Assembly (NCBI GenBank): GCA_941918925.1 | Contig: OW799233.1 | Coordinates: 107,687,833-107,751,832, forward strand | Source: Phyto melanocephala | Lineage: Eukaryota > Arthropoda > Insecta > Diptera > Rhinophoridae | DNA length: 64,000 bases | Reading direction: 5' to 3' | In this document: positions 45,846-56,486 of the stretch, one piece after another | Layout: the number at the start of each line of letters is the position of its first letter | Numbering within the stretch: the first letter of the stretch is position 1 | The notes under the pieces: model-generated | What the model was told of the DNA's origin: nothing | The model's database searches: none | What the model saw: the letters and a program-made list of their open reading frames with translations, nothing else | Translations under genes and position numbers: made by a program

Positions 45846-47040
45846 ATGTCATTTACCTATTCAGAATTGTTCAGAAACTCAGGTAATGAAGATGCATTTA
45901 GATCGGCTATTTTGGAAAAACTACACGATTTACCAGGATACCACAAAAGATATATCTAAATCGCATCTTACAGATGCTTTATGTCTTAAGTTTGCAAAAG
46001 ATAAAGATAAATCAAGGTGCGACATTACAAAAGCTGTGGTACTTGCAAGCCCAGATCGACTGCAGAGAATCAAAGGGAGTATTCCTACTCCACCAAATGC
46101 TTTACCCACGAAGTGTAATGTAGAAGAAGCCTTAGTTTTGTTTATGGAATTGGGATTGTCAAAGGAAAAATATTCTATTTTACGAAGCTCTTTAAAGAAT
46201 CATAATGTGAATATTCTTCCCGGATACAAAAAAATTACATCTTCCAAAAAAGAAGCAGTGCCACCTAATGTAAAGGTTTCTGAAGTATCGGTAGAGGTAA
46301 AACTGCTAGACCTAATGGATCATACAGCCAAACGCTTTATTCAAAGTTTGCCTGAAGAGGAAGCAGTATCACTTTCAGATAGGCTTACATTGATAAATAA
46401 GTGGAGATCTGATGGATCATCCGGTCAAAGTGCTTACAAAAAAACAATATCGACAAATGACACAACTATTACAGATACAAATATATTTATGGCTTCTATA
46501 CTTCCTTTACACTCAAATCTACAGTGAATGATATAAAAATGCAAATTTCGGAACTAAAGCCTTCTGTTATTGAAATAAAGAATGGAAGAAGTGTTTCGAT
46601 TGATAATGAATTTTTTCTTAATGGCAAAGTCTTAAATGTAATAACAGATACTTAGTCAACTTTAAAGTGTGCAATTTGCAAATAGACATAGAAAGACTTT
46701 CAAAGATTTTATGACTGAAGTGATGAGCAAAATTATGAATATGGAATTTCTCCATTATATGCCAGAATTAGGTGCATGGAGTTAATTTTAAAACTAGCGT
46801 ATACAATTTCGCGTGAAGGTGAATGTTTTGATATAAACGCAAAACAAGAAGAAAAACTATCTGCTCCAAAAAAATTATACAAAATGAATTTCTTAAGAAC
46901 CTTGGGCTGAAAGTGGACTGCTCAAAACAGTGGTATGGAAATACTAGCGATGGTAATATGTCCGGAGCATTTGTTGAAAATGATTAGGTAACAGCCCGAA
47001 TTGTTGGGGTCGAAAGGTTGGCAGTTATCCTAAATGTTAG
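45846..47040 (+). pseudogene. RAG1/Transib-like transposase, broken
   Basis: Translation starts MSFTYSELFRNSGNEDAFRS at 45846. A frameshift near 45950 moves into the long frame ending at 46527. There, SVEVKLLDLMDHTAKRFIQS is followed by LTLINKWRSDGSSGQSAYKK; K-W-x-x-D-G-S-S-G-x-S is the region of the first catalytic Asp in this family (recalled, not searched). After a further frame change come FFLNGKVLNVITDT and then, past stops, YGISPLYARIRCMELILKLA and WYGNTSDGNMSGAFVEND, which resemble the later conserved blocks. The C-terminal part expected to hold the catalytic Glu is absent. The enzyme would cut at the element's ends by a DDE mechanism. This copy has at least two frameshifts, several stops and a C-terminal deletion. 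Confidence 0.7.
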
Positions 47041-47360
47041 CACTAACTAATAAAAACCAATTGTTCTAGCTAAATAAAATATATAATAAATAACATTTTA
47101 TCTATAGCATAAATAAATATATTAATATTAAAATTAATTTAAAAATGTGTTTCTGTAATAGAAATGAAAAAATTTAATATTTGTTTAACATGTTATATTA
47201 GATTGCTTTTTTCTAAACTTTCGGATTTGAACAATGTGCATTGCAAAGCGCACCGGGTTAAACTAGTTACTTAATATAAATTTACTTAGATTTAGATATT
47301 AAAAGTATATAAAAATGTGTATTTGGAATACAAATAAAAAACTTATATTTAAAAATTATA

Positions 47361-48683
47361 CAAGGTGGCGCAAAAATAACCTTCCGATGTTTTTTGGCTG
47401 TAATTTAAAAAAAAAATGAAAAACTTTGATTCTTCTTGTGGTGTATTTTTATTTGGTCTTTTAATTTTTTTTACATCAAGTCGAGAATATGATGTCATGT
47501 AAATGGCCGCCGCCACAGTTGATTGTCATTTGAGCCCTTTTTATGGCATTTTCCATCACTTTGGCCAAATCTTCCGGCGATAGGTCCTCACATTCTTGAC
47601 GGATATTGTCTTTAAGAGCTGCAAGAGTCTGAGGCTTGTTGACATAAACCCGCGACTTCAAAAAGCCCCACAAAAAGAAGTCTGGAGCGGTCAAATCAGG
47701 CGATCTTGCTGGCCAGTTCAAATCGCCAAAACGGGAGATTAGGCGCCCGGGAAATGCATCCTTCAGCATATCGGTTGTGGCACGTGCAGTGTGTGCTGTT
47801 GCACCGTCCTGTTGGAACTACATGTTTTCCAATGCCAATTCATCAAGTTGCGGCAAAAAGAACTCGTTGATCATTGCTCTGTAGCACTCACCATTCACAG
47901 TAACCGTTTGGCCCGCGACGTCTTCGAAGAAAAAAGGTCCGATGACTCCTCCAGCGAAAACAGCACACCATACAGTAACTTTGAGCGGGTGTAATGGCTC
48001 TTCGTGGGTTACACGCGGATTTCCAGTGTCCCAGAAGCGTAAATTTTGCTTATTTACGTACCCGCTAAGATGGAAATGGGCCTCATCACTCATGATTATT
48101 TTTGATGAAAAATCATCTTCCTCTTGGTGGTGACTCAGGATGGCTTGAGCGTATGTTAGACGCGATTGGCGGTCAGCAGCTAACAGCTGATGCACCGTCT
48201 GGACTTTATACGGAAACATCTTCAAATCTTGTACCAAAATTCGCTGTAAAGACCGTCGACTGATAGCCATTTGCGTGGCACGTCGTCTGGTCAATGTCGA
48301 CGGCGCTTCCATGACATCCTCGGCTACAGCAGCAATATTCTCTGCAGAACGGCTACTCCAGGGTCTGCCACTCCTGGCAGCATCTCGTGTTGTGCCAGTA
48401 TCTTCGAGGCGAGCGGCTAAACGTCGCAGTGTTTCACCAGTAGGCGTTGGACGGCTAGGAAATCTGCGACGAAATTCACGTTGTGCCAAAGTCACCGACC
48501 GATTATTGGTCAAATAAATAGTCACCAATATTCCGCGTTCTGGAGCAGTGTAGCGTAACATTGTTTATTAACGTGTATTTTGCATGTGTTTACTACACAA
48601 ATGTCAAAACAGAACTGACATTAGGGGCCAATTGAAAAATTTGTAGCATTTTCTGATAGGAGGATTTCTTTTGCGCCACCTTG
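47361..48683 (-). mobile_element. Mariner-family element, nearly intact, nested in Transib
   Basis: Inverted ends CAAGGTGGCGCAAAARWAAYC are flanked by TA (47359-47360 and 48684-48685). At 1,323 bp it has the full length of a mariner. One transposase gene fills it on the minus strand. It lies inside the Transib element, so it inserted later. Confidence 0.95.
47476..48561 (-). pseudogene. Mariner transposase with a single nonsense codon
   Basis: The gene has 361 codons plus stop, from ATG at 48561 to TAA at 47476, in one frame. An in-frame TAG at 47818-47820 lies where the family has Trp (ENM-stop-FQQDGAT). N-terminal helix-turn-helix region: NNRSVTLAQREFRRRFPSR and RSLQRILVQDLKMFPYKVQ. Catalytic blocks: MSDEAHFHLSGYVNKQN (first Asp), FQQDGATAHTARATTDML (second Asp) and ARSPDLTAPDFFLWGF. 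From the second Asp there are 36 residues to the Asp of SPDL and 41 to the Asp of APDF, so the third Asp gives a DD36D- or DD41D-like spacing, not the classic DD34D. Apart from the stop it looks recently active. Readthrough or single-base reversion would matter for its mobility. Confidence 0.95.
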
Positions 48684-48859
48684 TATATTTTAACCGCAAT
48701 TCGTGGAGCACCTTGTACGTTTAGCATTGTTTTGTAAACACTATTTTAAAGCCTAAAGTGTCTTCTATCAATATCTTTTTAAATCTTTAAAATACCTTAA
48801 TTACTTCAAAAGTTATGATTTCTGCAACGAAAAAAGTCAAAAGGCGCCACTGTGCGACG

Positions 48860-50366
48860 TGTATAATATCTAAAAATATTAATTATTCTGTAACTAACTA
48901 AAAAAAATTAAGGATTTGGCAGATGTCTTTTCTATAGAAACCACAACAGATATTACACGTTAAAGTTTTGCAATTCTAAATATTATTCAATCAACATAAA
49001 AACCTTTCAAACTAATCGTTAATTATTCGCTACTTTTGGAACTGTTAGTTACTTTATTATTCATTACGCTTAATTTTTATGAATCATGTCAAACACTGCT
49101 TTACTGAATTGATGTATATTGTAAACAATGGGCATCTTTTTTGATATTGTATTCAAAGGCATTAAACAGACCAATCAAACCGTTTCTTTTATGAATTATT
49201 TTAGAAGTTGGCAGAAAGCATGAACAAAATATGGAAAAATTATCATTAAATCTAATTTCGTCTTTTTTTTTATCGCCAAAATATTTATTCTTTATATATT
49301 TTTTTGGTATGCGAAAACAATTTTATAATTTCCATGCAAGTATGCAATACGATTAGTGAACGAACTTAGAAATAGGATATAGGAAGACCTCTGAACCTCT
49401 GAAATTGCTTTTGATTTTAAAGTTAGCTACTAAGTATAAAAGATTAACAACTTTTTCCAACACAAATTTATATAAGAGATAAATTTAGCCACAACTGTCT
49501 TCACTTACATATTTTATATAAACACAACAAATATATATTAATTGTAGTAAAATAAAAGCATAATTATAATTCATAAGCTGGCACGAATACACTATTATAA
49601 AGTGCTAACAATATTTATGTACACAAACACAAATGCTGTACATATGCATGCATGAATGTACATCCCCATTTTAGTTTTATATAAATAAAAACAAATTAAA
49701 AAAATAAATATTCTATACAACTATATAATTTTCAAGTAATTGTGTATAGAATGTTTTATATTTGTGTAACTAAATGCGCATTATTTACACTCTACATGTT
49801 GTGACCAATAACTAGACGTTAAGGGCACCGCACACCTGCAGTTATGCACGACGGTGATTGGTGTTGGCCACACATCTCTGATAGTTTGACACCTTATATT
49901 TGCTTCTCAAAAATCCAAGCTATAATATATTTATATTTGATTACACACTAATAACAACCTTCTGTACGCCAACTATCCATTTACTATCCCTTATGGGCTC
50001 ACTTTCCCATACATATAAAAATCTTGTTAGTAAGCACACGATTTTTTTATCATCGTTAATATGACAGAGTATTTTCTGTTTTGACCGACATAAATCTTAT
50101 GTTTTCTGTCTCTCGCAACAAAGCTGCCATATTTACAAAAAACTTTATGCAAATTGTAAACAATACTTTAAATATTAGCATTTTCAAGAACAAAATAATA
50201 ATTAATTGAATTCTTATTACTACGTTTACACGTAGTGTTGTTATAATAACAAACACATCGTTTATCTGCACAGCTTGTTTATATAAGTTTTTTACTTATT
50301 AATGCTGCCGGATGAGAAAAATGTAATTACAACGACTACTTTTTCTTTTCTTTTTTTTTTATGTTT
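48860..50366. other. AT-rich non-coding DNA
   Basis: No feature recognised. Open frames are short and low complexity. Confidence 0.45.
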
Positions 50367-50560
50367 TCTCTACCCCTCACAGTATGTGTAAGGGTATATA
50401 TAGGTTTGTCATTCCGTGTGAAATTTCTACAACTTGCATTTCCGATCCCACAAAGTGTACATTTTCTAAAAGCTTATGAATAGGGGAGTCAAATAAGCAC
50501 TTTCCATCTGTCTGTGTATATGTTAAAATCAACTTTTTGAAGCCCCCAGACACTTTAAAG
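50367..50560 (+). repeat. Dipteran interspersed repeat, truncated copy
   Basis: Carries TAAGGGTATATATAGGTTTG, TCATTCCGTGTGAAATTTCT, GCTTATGAATAGGGGAGTC and CATCTGTCTGTGT in the same order as 25649. The remainder of the repeat is missing. Confidence 0.65.
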
Positions 50561-50879
50561 ACGTGCAAGTTACCAAAATATCAGAAATATAAAACCCAAT
50601 TTATAGCACAAAATGTATTTGTCGTAATCGCTATGCAATAATCTCTTTATAGTAAAATACTTAACACTTTCTTTGTATAACTTCGATATGCTAGTAAAAT
50701 CTTTTCGTAAATTTATTCTTTCAATGAAAGTGGGCGTTAAAGTAGGCGTGTTGAAGTTGTTTCTACTAATGAATGCAACTTAGATAATTCACTATAGTCC
50801 TTTATTATTCCAAAATATTTATTCATAGAGAAACTATAAGAATTTGAGAGAAAACGTTATATGGGAGGTGGGCGTAAAA

Positions 50880-50960
50880 GTGGGCGTGTCCTATTTATTC
50901 TCCTTCAGAACAAAGCCTTTGACCGAAAAGCCATTCCTGCAAAATTTCAGAATCGTACAT
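50880..50960 (+). repeat. Interspersed repeat with TGGGCGTG core, copy 1
   Basis: Shares GGCGTG, TTTATT, CTTTGACCRAAAAGCCAT and TGCAAAATTTCAGAATCGTACAT in the same order with 52564-52644. GTGGGCGT words also occur at about 50728 and 50865, so this repeat family is dense here. Confidence 0.65.
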
Positions 50961-52563
50961 CTAATTTTGTCAGTATTACTAGGTTTTAAATTTTGAATAC
51001 TGAAAAGTACACTGCGCGGTATAAATTTTCGTATATTTTGATGTATAGCTCCCTTCCTAATGCATACGTTTAAGCAATTTTGAGGAAGCTTATTGTTTTT
51101 GCTCACGAAGTATATATTTGTAGTTTCATGACTCTACGTTGATGCTGGTGGACACAACTCCATTTTATTCGATTTAGGAAGGACACGGTTTTTGCGACCT
51201 ACTCTTGCATTAAGAGCTATAATTTTCTTTCTAATATTCCGATTCAGCCCATTTTCAATTCCAAACAAACCTTGTGTATAAGACATATTCGGTGGGACCT
51301 CTATCGTGCTTTCAACAGACGGGCAGACGGATGGACATAGCTAGACCGTCATCAAATATAATCCCGTTTCAGAATATATATATATATATATATATATGTA
51401 TATGGTATATATATATATATACCATATTTTTTGGTGGCGGGTATAAACGCTAAAATACTTAAAAAAACACATTACAAAAAATTTTTTGTTCAGCTCTTTT
51501 ACTAAAATTTTGAAAAAAATATTTGACCTTGTGTCACAAAAATTGGTGTGGTGCTCACGGTCGGATCATCCCGGATAAACAATATGGTATAAAGGAGAGT
51601 TTTATCTACTAAATGGTGCTAATTTCTTTTTGTTTTCTTATGTTCTCCTGAAGCTATGTTCTATTAAAAATGGGAATTTAGGAAAACTTGGACATAAAAA
51701 AAAAGAAAAAAAAATTATTTCTAAACATCATAAGCAATTTATTTTCATGTACTAATAGCTAACAAAGTTTAAAATTATACAAAACTTATTTCGTTTGAAA
51801 ATCTTTTTAAAACAAAAAGTTATAGAAGTTTAAAAATCAAAATCTTACTAATAAATTTCCCGTTTTAGCAAAATGCTGAGAATGTCTATTTTGAATCACG
51901 CTGTTCTCTGTAATATATGTGAAATAAAGTTTTGATTTTTTGGCTCACGAGGTACACTAGTGTCTACATTTAAATGAACTTTAACGTTTTTCAATCGATA
52001 ACCACAAAAAAAAAAATTAGTTTTAACCGACTTCTCGTAGAATGGTCCACTGTGCAGCGGCCATTTGGCCGATATTTTATTTCATACAAATATTATCATT
52101 ATAAAAAGATATGATAATAATTTCCTAAATAATTTGTGTTTTATTCAAAGTCACCAACGGTCCTTAAAATTTAACCACCCTTTACAAAAGAAAAGATAGA
52201 TAAAAATATAATTTGACTAAAAACTGTATTTTAAATATTCAAATACATATTTTAAATCTACTGATGCACATTTTTTTATATTTTTAAATCTATAACCTCA
52301 TAAAACTGTGGGAACAAATATGTATGTTTACAGTTGGGCACAAATTGTTACTCTAGTTAATTTTTTGTCAACAACCTCGGTCATTTTCGTTTTCACGAAC
52401 CCTCATTAAAAATCCCTTGTTAGCATGCCATCTATTAGTTGTTAGTAGAGTCATCTACTGTTTTATGTTGTATTTAGCTGCAGTGCAATAGATGACACCG
52501 TTTAAAATGAATGAACGCTAATAAATATGACTAATATATTTATATAAAAAATTAAAGAAAAAA
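50961..52563. other. Repeat-rich non-coding DNA
   Basis: The stretch to about 51450 continues the preceding repeat: ACGGGCAGACGGATGGACAT, CTAGACCGTCATC and then an AT dinucleotide microsatellite at 51377-51428 ending in a GGCGGGTATAA motif. No gene was recognised in the rest. Confidence 0.45.
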
Positions 52564-52644
52564 GTAGGCGTGGCACATTTATTTTCCGTTATAACGAAGA
52601 CTTTGACCAAAAAGCCATGTCTGCAAAATTTCAGAATCGTACAT
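52564..52644 (+). repeat. Interspersed repeat with GGCGTGGC core, copy 2
   Basis: Second copy of the block at 50880-50960, same orientation, ending TTCAGAATCGTACAT. Confidence 0.65.
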
Positions 52645-53239
52645 TGTAGGAGATGAGACTCGGTTTAAGTATGGATGACGACGTACATTAAAATAAAGGG
52701 ATCCAAACCAGACAGAATAGTCCAAGTTGACCTCAATTATTTTAATATGTAAATTAATTTATTAATATGGGGCTTGAACTAACTGCTGTTATATTCGCCC
52801 TCATATAATAAATTATTTTATATATATATTAATAAAAAATAAGGTATCAATTTTTTAGGCGTGTTTATTGATCAAGATCTCAGTATGGAATGAATGTAAT
52901 TTTAGTTTGATCTATTCTTATATTTAAATTTTATGAAATGACAAAATAAAGTACAGAATTGAGTGAATGTTATAATTGAGAAACAAACAGTTACAAAATG
53001 ATTTTTAACATATGTATTAAAGAGCAAATGAGTGGAATTGTTTTTAAAGTAAATGATATAAATTTAAGAATTACACTCAATGATACTTGTTTAAATAAAA
53101 TACAGTAAAAGCAAAAATAATCATGACACAATTAAACAAAATATAAACAATAAAAATTTATAAAACATAAAAGCAATAATATTGTAAATATAATAAACAT
53201 AAAAACTTCATTTAATATTTATATAAGGATCATTCACGT
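52645..53239. other. AT-rich flank of the retrotransposon array
   Basis: Non-coding sequence up to the left LTR. The last bases before the LTR are CACGT; the matching target duplication should lie on the far side of the array, outside the window. Confidence 0.5.
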
Positions 53240-55248
53240 TGTTACGTGCCGGTATTTTTCGACTACCAAATACAAAAATAATAAAAGCGAAACATACCCA
53301 CGCCAAATATTGGGTTAAGGGCGTGAAAGGCGGTTGCCAGCTAGCTCGAGCAAAAAGGTCAGTGGTTCTCAACCCGGGGTATTTGGCACGTGAACATATG
53401 ACCGTACCCTACACACCTTTAGAGTACGGAAAATTTCTAAACAAAGCTTTTAAAATCTTACAGCGCTGTCGTTATGCAAACGTTGGCATGACCAGGTGGA
53501 TCGTCATGCCTGGTACTATTGTTTTCCCTCCCGCAATTTGCTCCTATGACAGACTAAGTACCTAAAATTGTATGTCTGTCCCAATAATGTGATCACCCGC
53601 TTAGTTTACCCCACTTACCTTCAACATTCCTCCTCTGAATAAAGAAAATTTAGAATTTCATGATGAACTTACAGAGAAAGTTTATTTTGACAAGTAATTG
53701 TTATACACATTCATTAAAAAACTAGTGGTAATAATTTTAACGATAAATAATTATAATAATAGTTATGATAACGATAATTATGATAATAATTATGATATCG
53801 ATAATTATGATAATAATTAGGATAAAGTAATTATAATAATAATTATGATAATAAAATACTTATAAAGGCTATACTTAGCAAAAAAAAATCGTAGCCGGTG
53901 GTAGTTTTTCTGGTGGACATGTGGTCGCTGCTGATGTGTTGTTGCTGGTAGATGATGATGGCGATGATTTATATGATGATGGTGGTTTGTAGAGGCCGAT
54001 GGTTTTATTTTGTTAGTTATATATATAATTATTGATCTTTCTATTATATACATGTCTGTGGTTTCGCATGATTATTTGTCTGTTGTTGTTTTAAAATATA
54101 TTTAATGTTAAACCTTTAATTTCTGTTTTTGTTACTAAGTATTTAAATTTTCCTCTGTTATCTTTGTTTATTTAATTAATTTTGGCTTAAAAACTCCACA
54201 CTTTCTACAACTCACTTCTAATCGCCATATAAAATCCAAGAAAATGAGCAGATGTCACAAAAAAAAAATGTCAAGGTTATATCTAGCGTAAGGCAATTAC
54301 AGTTAACTATTTTTATGTTTTAAATTTTATATATATATTTTTTTTTAATATAAGTTTACTTTTTTTCTTAAATAAAGAGATTTTAACCAAATTTGATTTG
54401 TAATTTGAATAGTCAATCGTTTAATTCAATTTCACATTTTTCTAATATTTATTTCTGCGATATTCTTTATTTAAATTTTCCTTTTTTCTTCACACACACA
54501 AAATTTTCTTTTTCACTAACGTTTAGTTTTGTTTTCACGAAAAAAAAAAAAGCAATAATTTTTCTTTTTAATTGTGCATTCAAACATAGCACATTTATTT
54601 TTTTTCTCCAAAAATATCACGAATTGGGTTTTTTTTTTTCCGTTGCGTGCACGCTTGTAACTCGCCTTTTAACTTTCTCGACCTCTCAAAATCAACTCCC
54701 TTTTTAACTTCTTAAGATCAACTTTCAACTTTTCTTAATCTGATTTTTCTTTTCTTCTCCTTCCCTTTCTTTTTCTTTTTGCAAAGTTGCCAGTAGGTGA
54801 TCTTGCCTACTGGGCCCTTATAACAATTACGCAAAATCAGCAAATCGCTGATAGGCATCACTTGCAAAATCTTTTCTCTTTTCCATTCCTCTTTCCACAA
54901 AACCGGTTTGAAATGTGTCATGCTGCTATTGGTCAAACAATTTAACGGTAAACTGAGGTGATGGCAATTGTAAGAGGAGACGTAAGGACATGAGAGGTGA
55001 CAAAACTTTCCGTTTGTGATCGTCTATCGAAACTCATATAAAAAAAAATTGGTTGCCAACCGTAACAGTTGCATATGTATATGTACATGCCTGTCCATAT
55101 ATATATGTGCGTGCATATATGCAAATATGTAAAGTTGTAAAAAGGAACGTAAAATTTTCGAGCCTTGCCAGAATATTTGAATGTGTAATTTTGAATGGCA
55201 TAGGAGCTTTTAAAGACAAATGAATAAAATAAAAAAAAATCCGTAACA
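53240..55248 (-). repeat. LTR 1 of Ty3/gypsy element (downstream LTR of inner unit)
   Basis: A 2,009-bp sequence repeated with no visible difference at 59547-61555 (constant offset of 6,307). Its ends are the inverted repeat TGTTACG and CGTAACA. The length is unusually long for a gypsy LTR, in the range I recall for Ulysses-like elements of Drosophila. Open frames inside it (for example 53239-53565, 53817-54053) are present identically in both LTRs but have low-complexity or chance composition and are not annotated as genes. Confidence 0.95.
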
Positions 55249-55601
55249 AAACTGCTTCGTTTTAAGATTTCCAATCGCTTAACGAACAGGAAAGGATTTT
55301 TGTGTAGGAAAAGTAGAAGAGGTTTACTGGTGGGAGAAAAATACAAAAAAAAATTTTGTATACAACGTGTGGCACGACCCACGAAGCCGGGCATAAAAGA
55401 ATACTAGTTTTAGGTCCCTGAATCAGAATGTGTACCTGGCAAAATTATGGGCGAATATCAGAAGCATTATACCTTCCTATATAACTTCCCTGAAGATCCT
55501 CAAGCTCATTAATGTATTTTAAATTATCTCTTCTAATTCTATACTTAACGAACTTCGATCTAAATTTTAACGTTTATGCAATTTTTTTAAAAATAACTCT
55601 G
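55249..55601 (-). other. Residual internal sequence between protease frame and LTR 1
   Basis: On the minus strand, one frame reads RSKFVKYRIRRDNLKYINEL before a stop, which could be a scrap of the next polyprotein segment. No reverse-transcriptase motif is present. The sequence touching the LTR is CGAAGCAGTT, not the purine tract found next to the other LTR at 61565-61580. The deletion junction therefore falls at or very near the LTR edge. Confidence 0.55.
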
Positions 55602-56486
55602 CTAGTTGTTTCTCGTATAAATTGCCTGGCCTTCAACAAAATTTACTGACTTGAACCTTGTGTTATAGGTCTTGCATGCTTTTCCATAAGAAGGAAGATT
55701 CGAAATAACATGCTTAAAACTTAGTGTCTTCTCTGAGTTCAGATTATTGAAATTTGACTCAGATTTGCTGACGAGCTCGGCGCATTCGACATCAGAAAAG
55801 ATCTGTGAAGCTAAAGCGTACGTCTTCCAAAAGTCAACGCCGAAATAACCTGCTTTAGATAAGTTCGGTACGATGTAAGATACAATGAATCTTGTTACCC
55901 CTTTAAAAGTAACCGGTAGTGTACAATGCCCCGCAACTTCATTTCTCGAACCGTTTGCGGTTAAAATGTTAGACCTAATTTCCCTTAATTGAATGTTATT
56001 CCTTTTTACGAAGTCTAAACTGCCTTTCCCTAAAACGGATACGTTGGCACCAGAGTCTAGAAGACAAAATAATTCCTCATCAAAAATTTTAATAAGAGCA
56101 AAAGGCCTGCCATCATTTCGATCTGGCAAACATGTGGATTCAATGATTTTCCTAAATTTGAGTCTATTACAATAACGCTGTCTGCACTTAAGAATCTGTG
56201 GTGAGATTCCAGGGTTACTAGTAGCCTTGCCAAAAGATAAGTTCTGTCTATAATCATGCAGAGAATAAGTTTGTACGTCAGGTGGTTGTAGAGCAGGTAA
56301 TTGTGCGTCTGGTTTGTTAGTCAGACTGGGAGGTAAGTCCCTCTGTGAAGGCTTACACTCTTTGCTGGATAGAAACTCGGGATTTAATGGGAGGAACGAG
56401 CATCCCCGGTCGCCCACTCGCTCCGTCGCTTGTTTCCCGCATGAGGACCAATACACTTGGGAGTAGTTACTCCTCTTTGTCCGCAT
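55602..56486 (-). CDS. Retrotransposon protease region (pro) of Ty3/gypsy unit
   Basis: The frame encodes 294 residues from ATG 56486, overlapping the end of gag by about 103 bases in the -1 frame. It is therefore probably made as a gag-pro fusion by -1 frameshifting, not from its own ATG (inference). An aspartic protease active site, ELFCLLDSGANVSVLGKG, lies at about residues 138-155, with Asp-Ser-Gly at 144-146. FIVSYIVPNLSKAGYFGVDF follows in the second half of the domain. It would cut the polyprotein. The frame ends at 55602 where reverse transcriptase should follow, so downstream pol is deleted in this unit. Confidence 0.85.
   Translation of the reverse strand: MRTKRSNYSQVYWSSCGKQATERVGDRGCSFLPLNPEFLSSKECKPSQRDLPPSLTNKPDAQLPALQPPDVQTYSLHDYRQNLSFGKATSNPGISPQILKCRQRYCNRLKFRKIIESTCLPDRNDGRPFALIKIFDEELFCLLDSGANVSVLGKGSLDFVKRNNIQLREIRSNILTANGSRNEVAGHCTLPVTFKGVTRFIVSYIVPNLSKAGYFGVDFWKTYALASQIFSDVECAELVSKSESNFNNLNSEKTLSFKHVISNLPSYGKACKTYNTRFKSVNFVEGQAIYTRNN

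Larger units (their letters stand above)
44859..48854 (+). mobile_element. Transib-superfamily element with RSS-like ends
   Basis: The left end is CACAGTAGCGCCTTTT and the right end, read inward, is CACAGTGGCGCCTTTT. Both are flanked by the perfect 5-bp target duplication CGACG (44854-44858 and 48855-48859). Five-base GC-rich duplications and CACARTG-type termini are hallmarks of Transib, the transposon superfamily related to RAG1 (established knowledge). At 22 bases after each heptamer lies a related nonamer-like block: GCAAAAATA at 44888-44896, and GCAGAAATC read on the minus strand at 48817-48825. The interior has a RAG1/Transib-like transposase pseudogene. A mariner has inserted at 47361-48683; without it the element is about 2.67 kb. 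Confidence 0.85.

Noticed and set aside
53239..53565. 108-codon plus-strand frame in LTR 1, also at 59546-59872
   Set aside because: It runs antisense to the element, starts at the LTR edge and is repeated only as part of the LTR. No recognisable domain.
53817..54053. 78-codon minus-strand frame rich in His and Ile, repeated at 60124-60360
   Set aside because: It lies inside the LTR, is identical only because the LTRs are, and translates ATGATG and TAATAA repeats. No protein family pattern.
53240..55248. LTR 1 as a separate solo LTR
   Set aside because: Its flanks, CACGT on the left and AACTG on the right, do not form a target duplication, and internal element sequence directly adjoins it.
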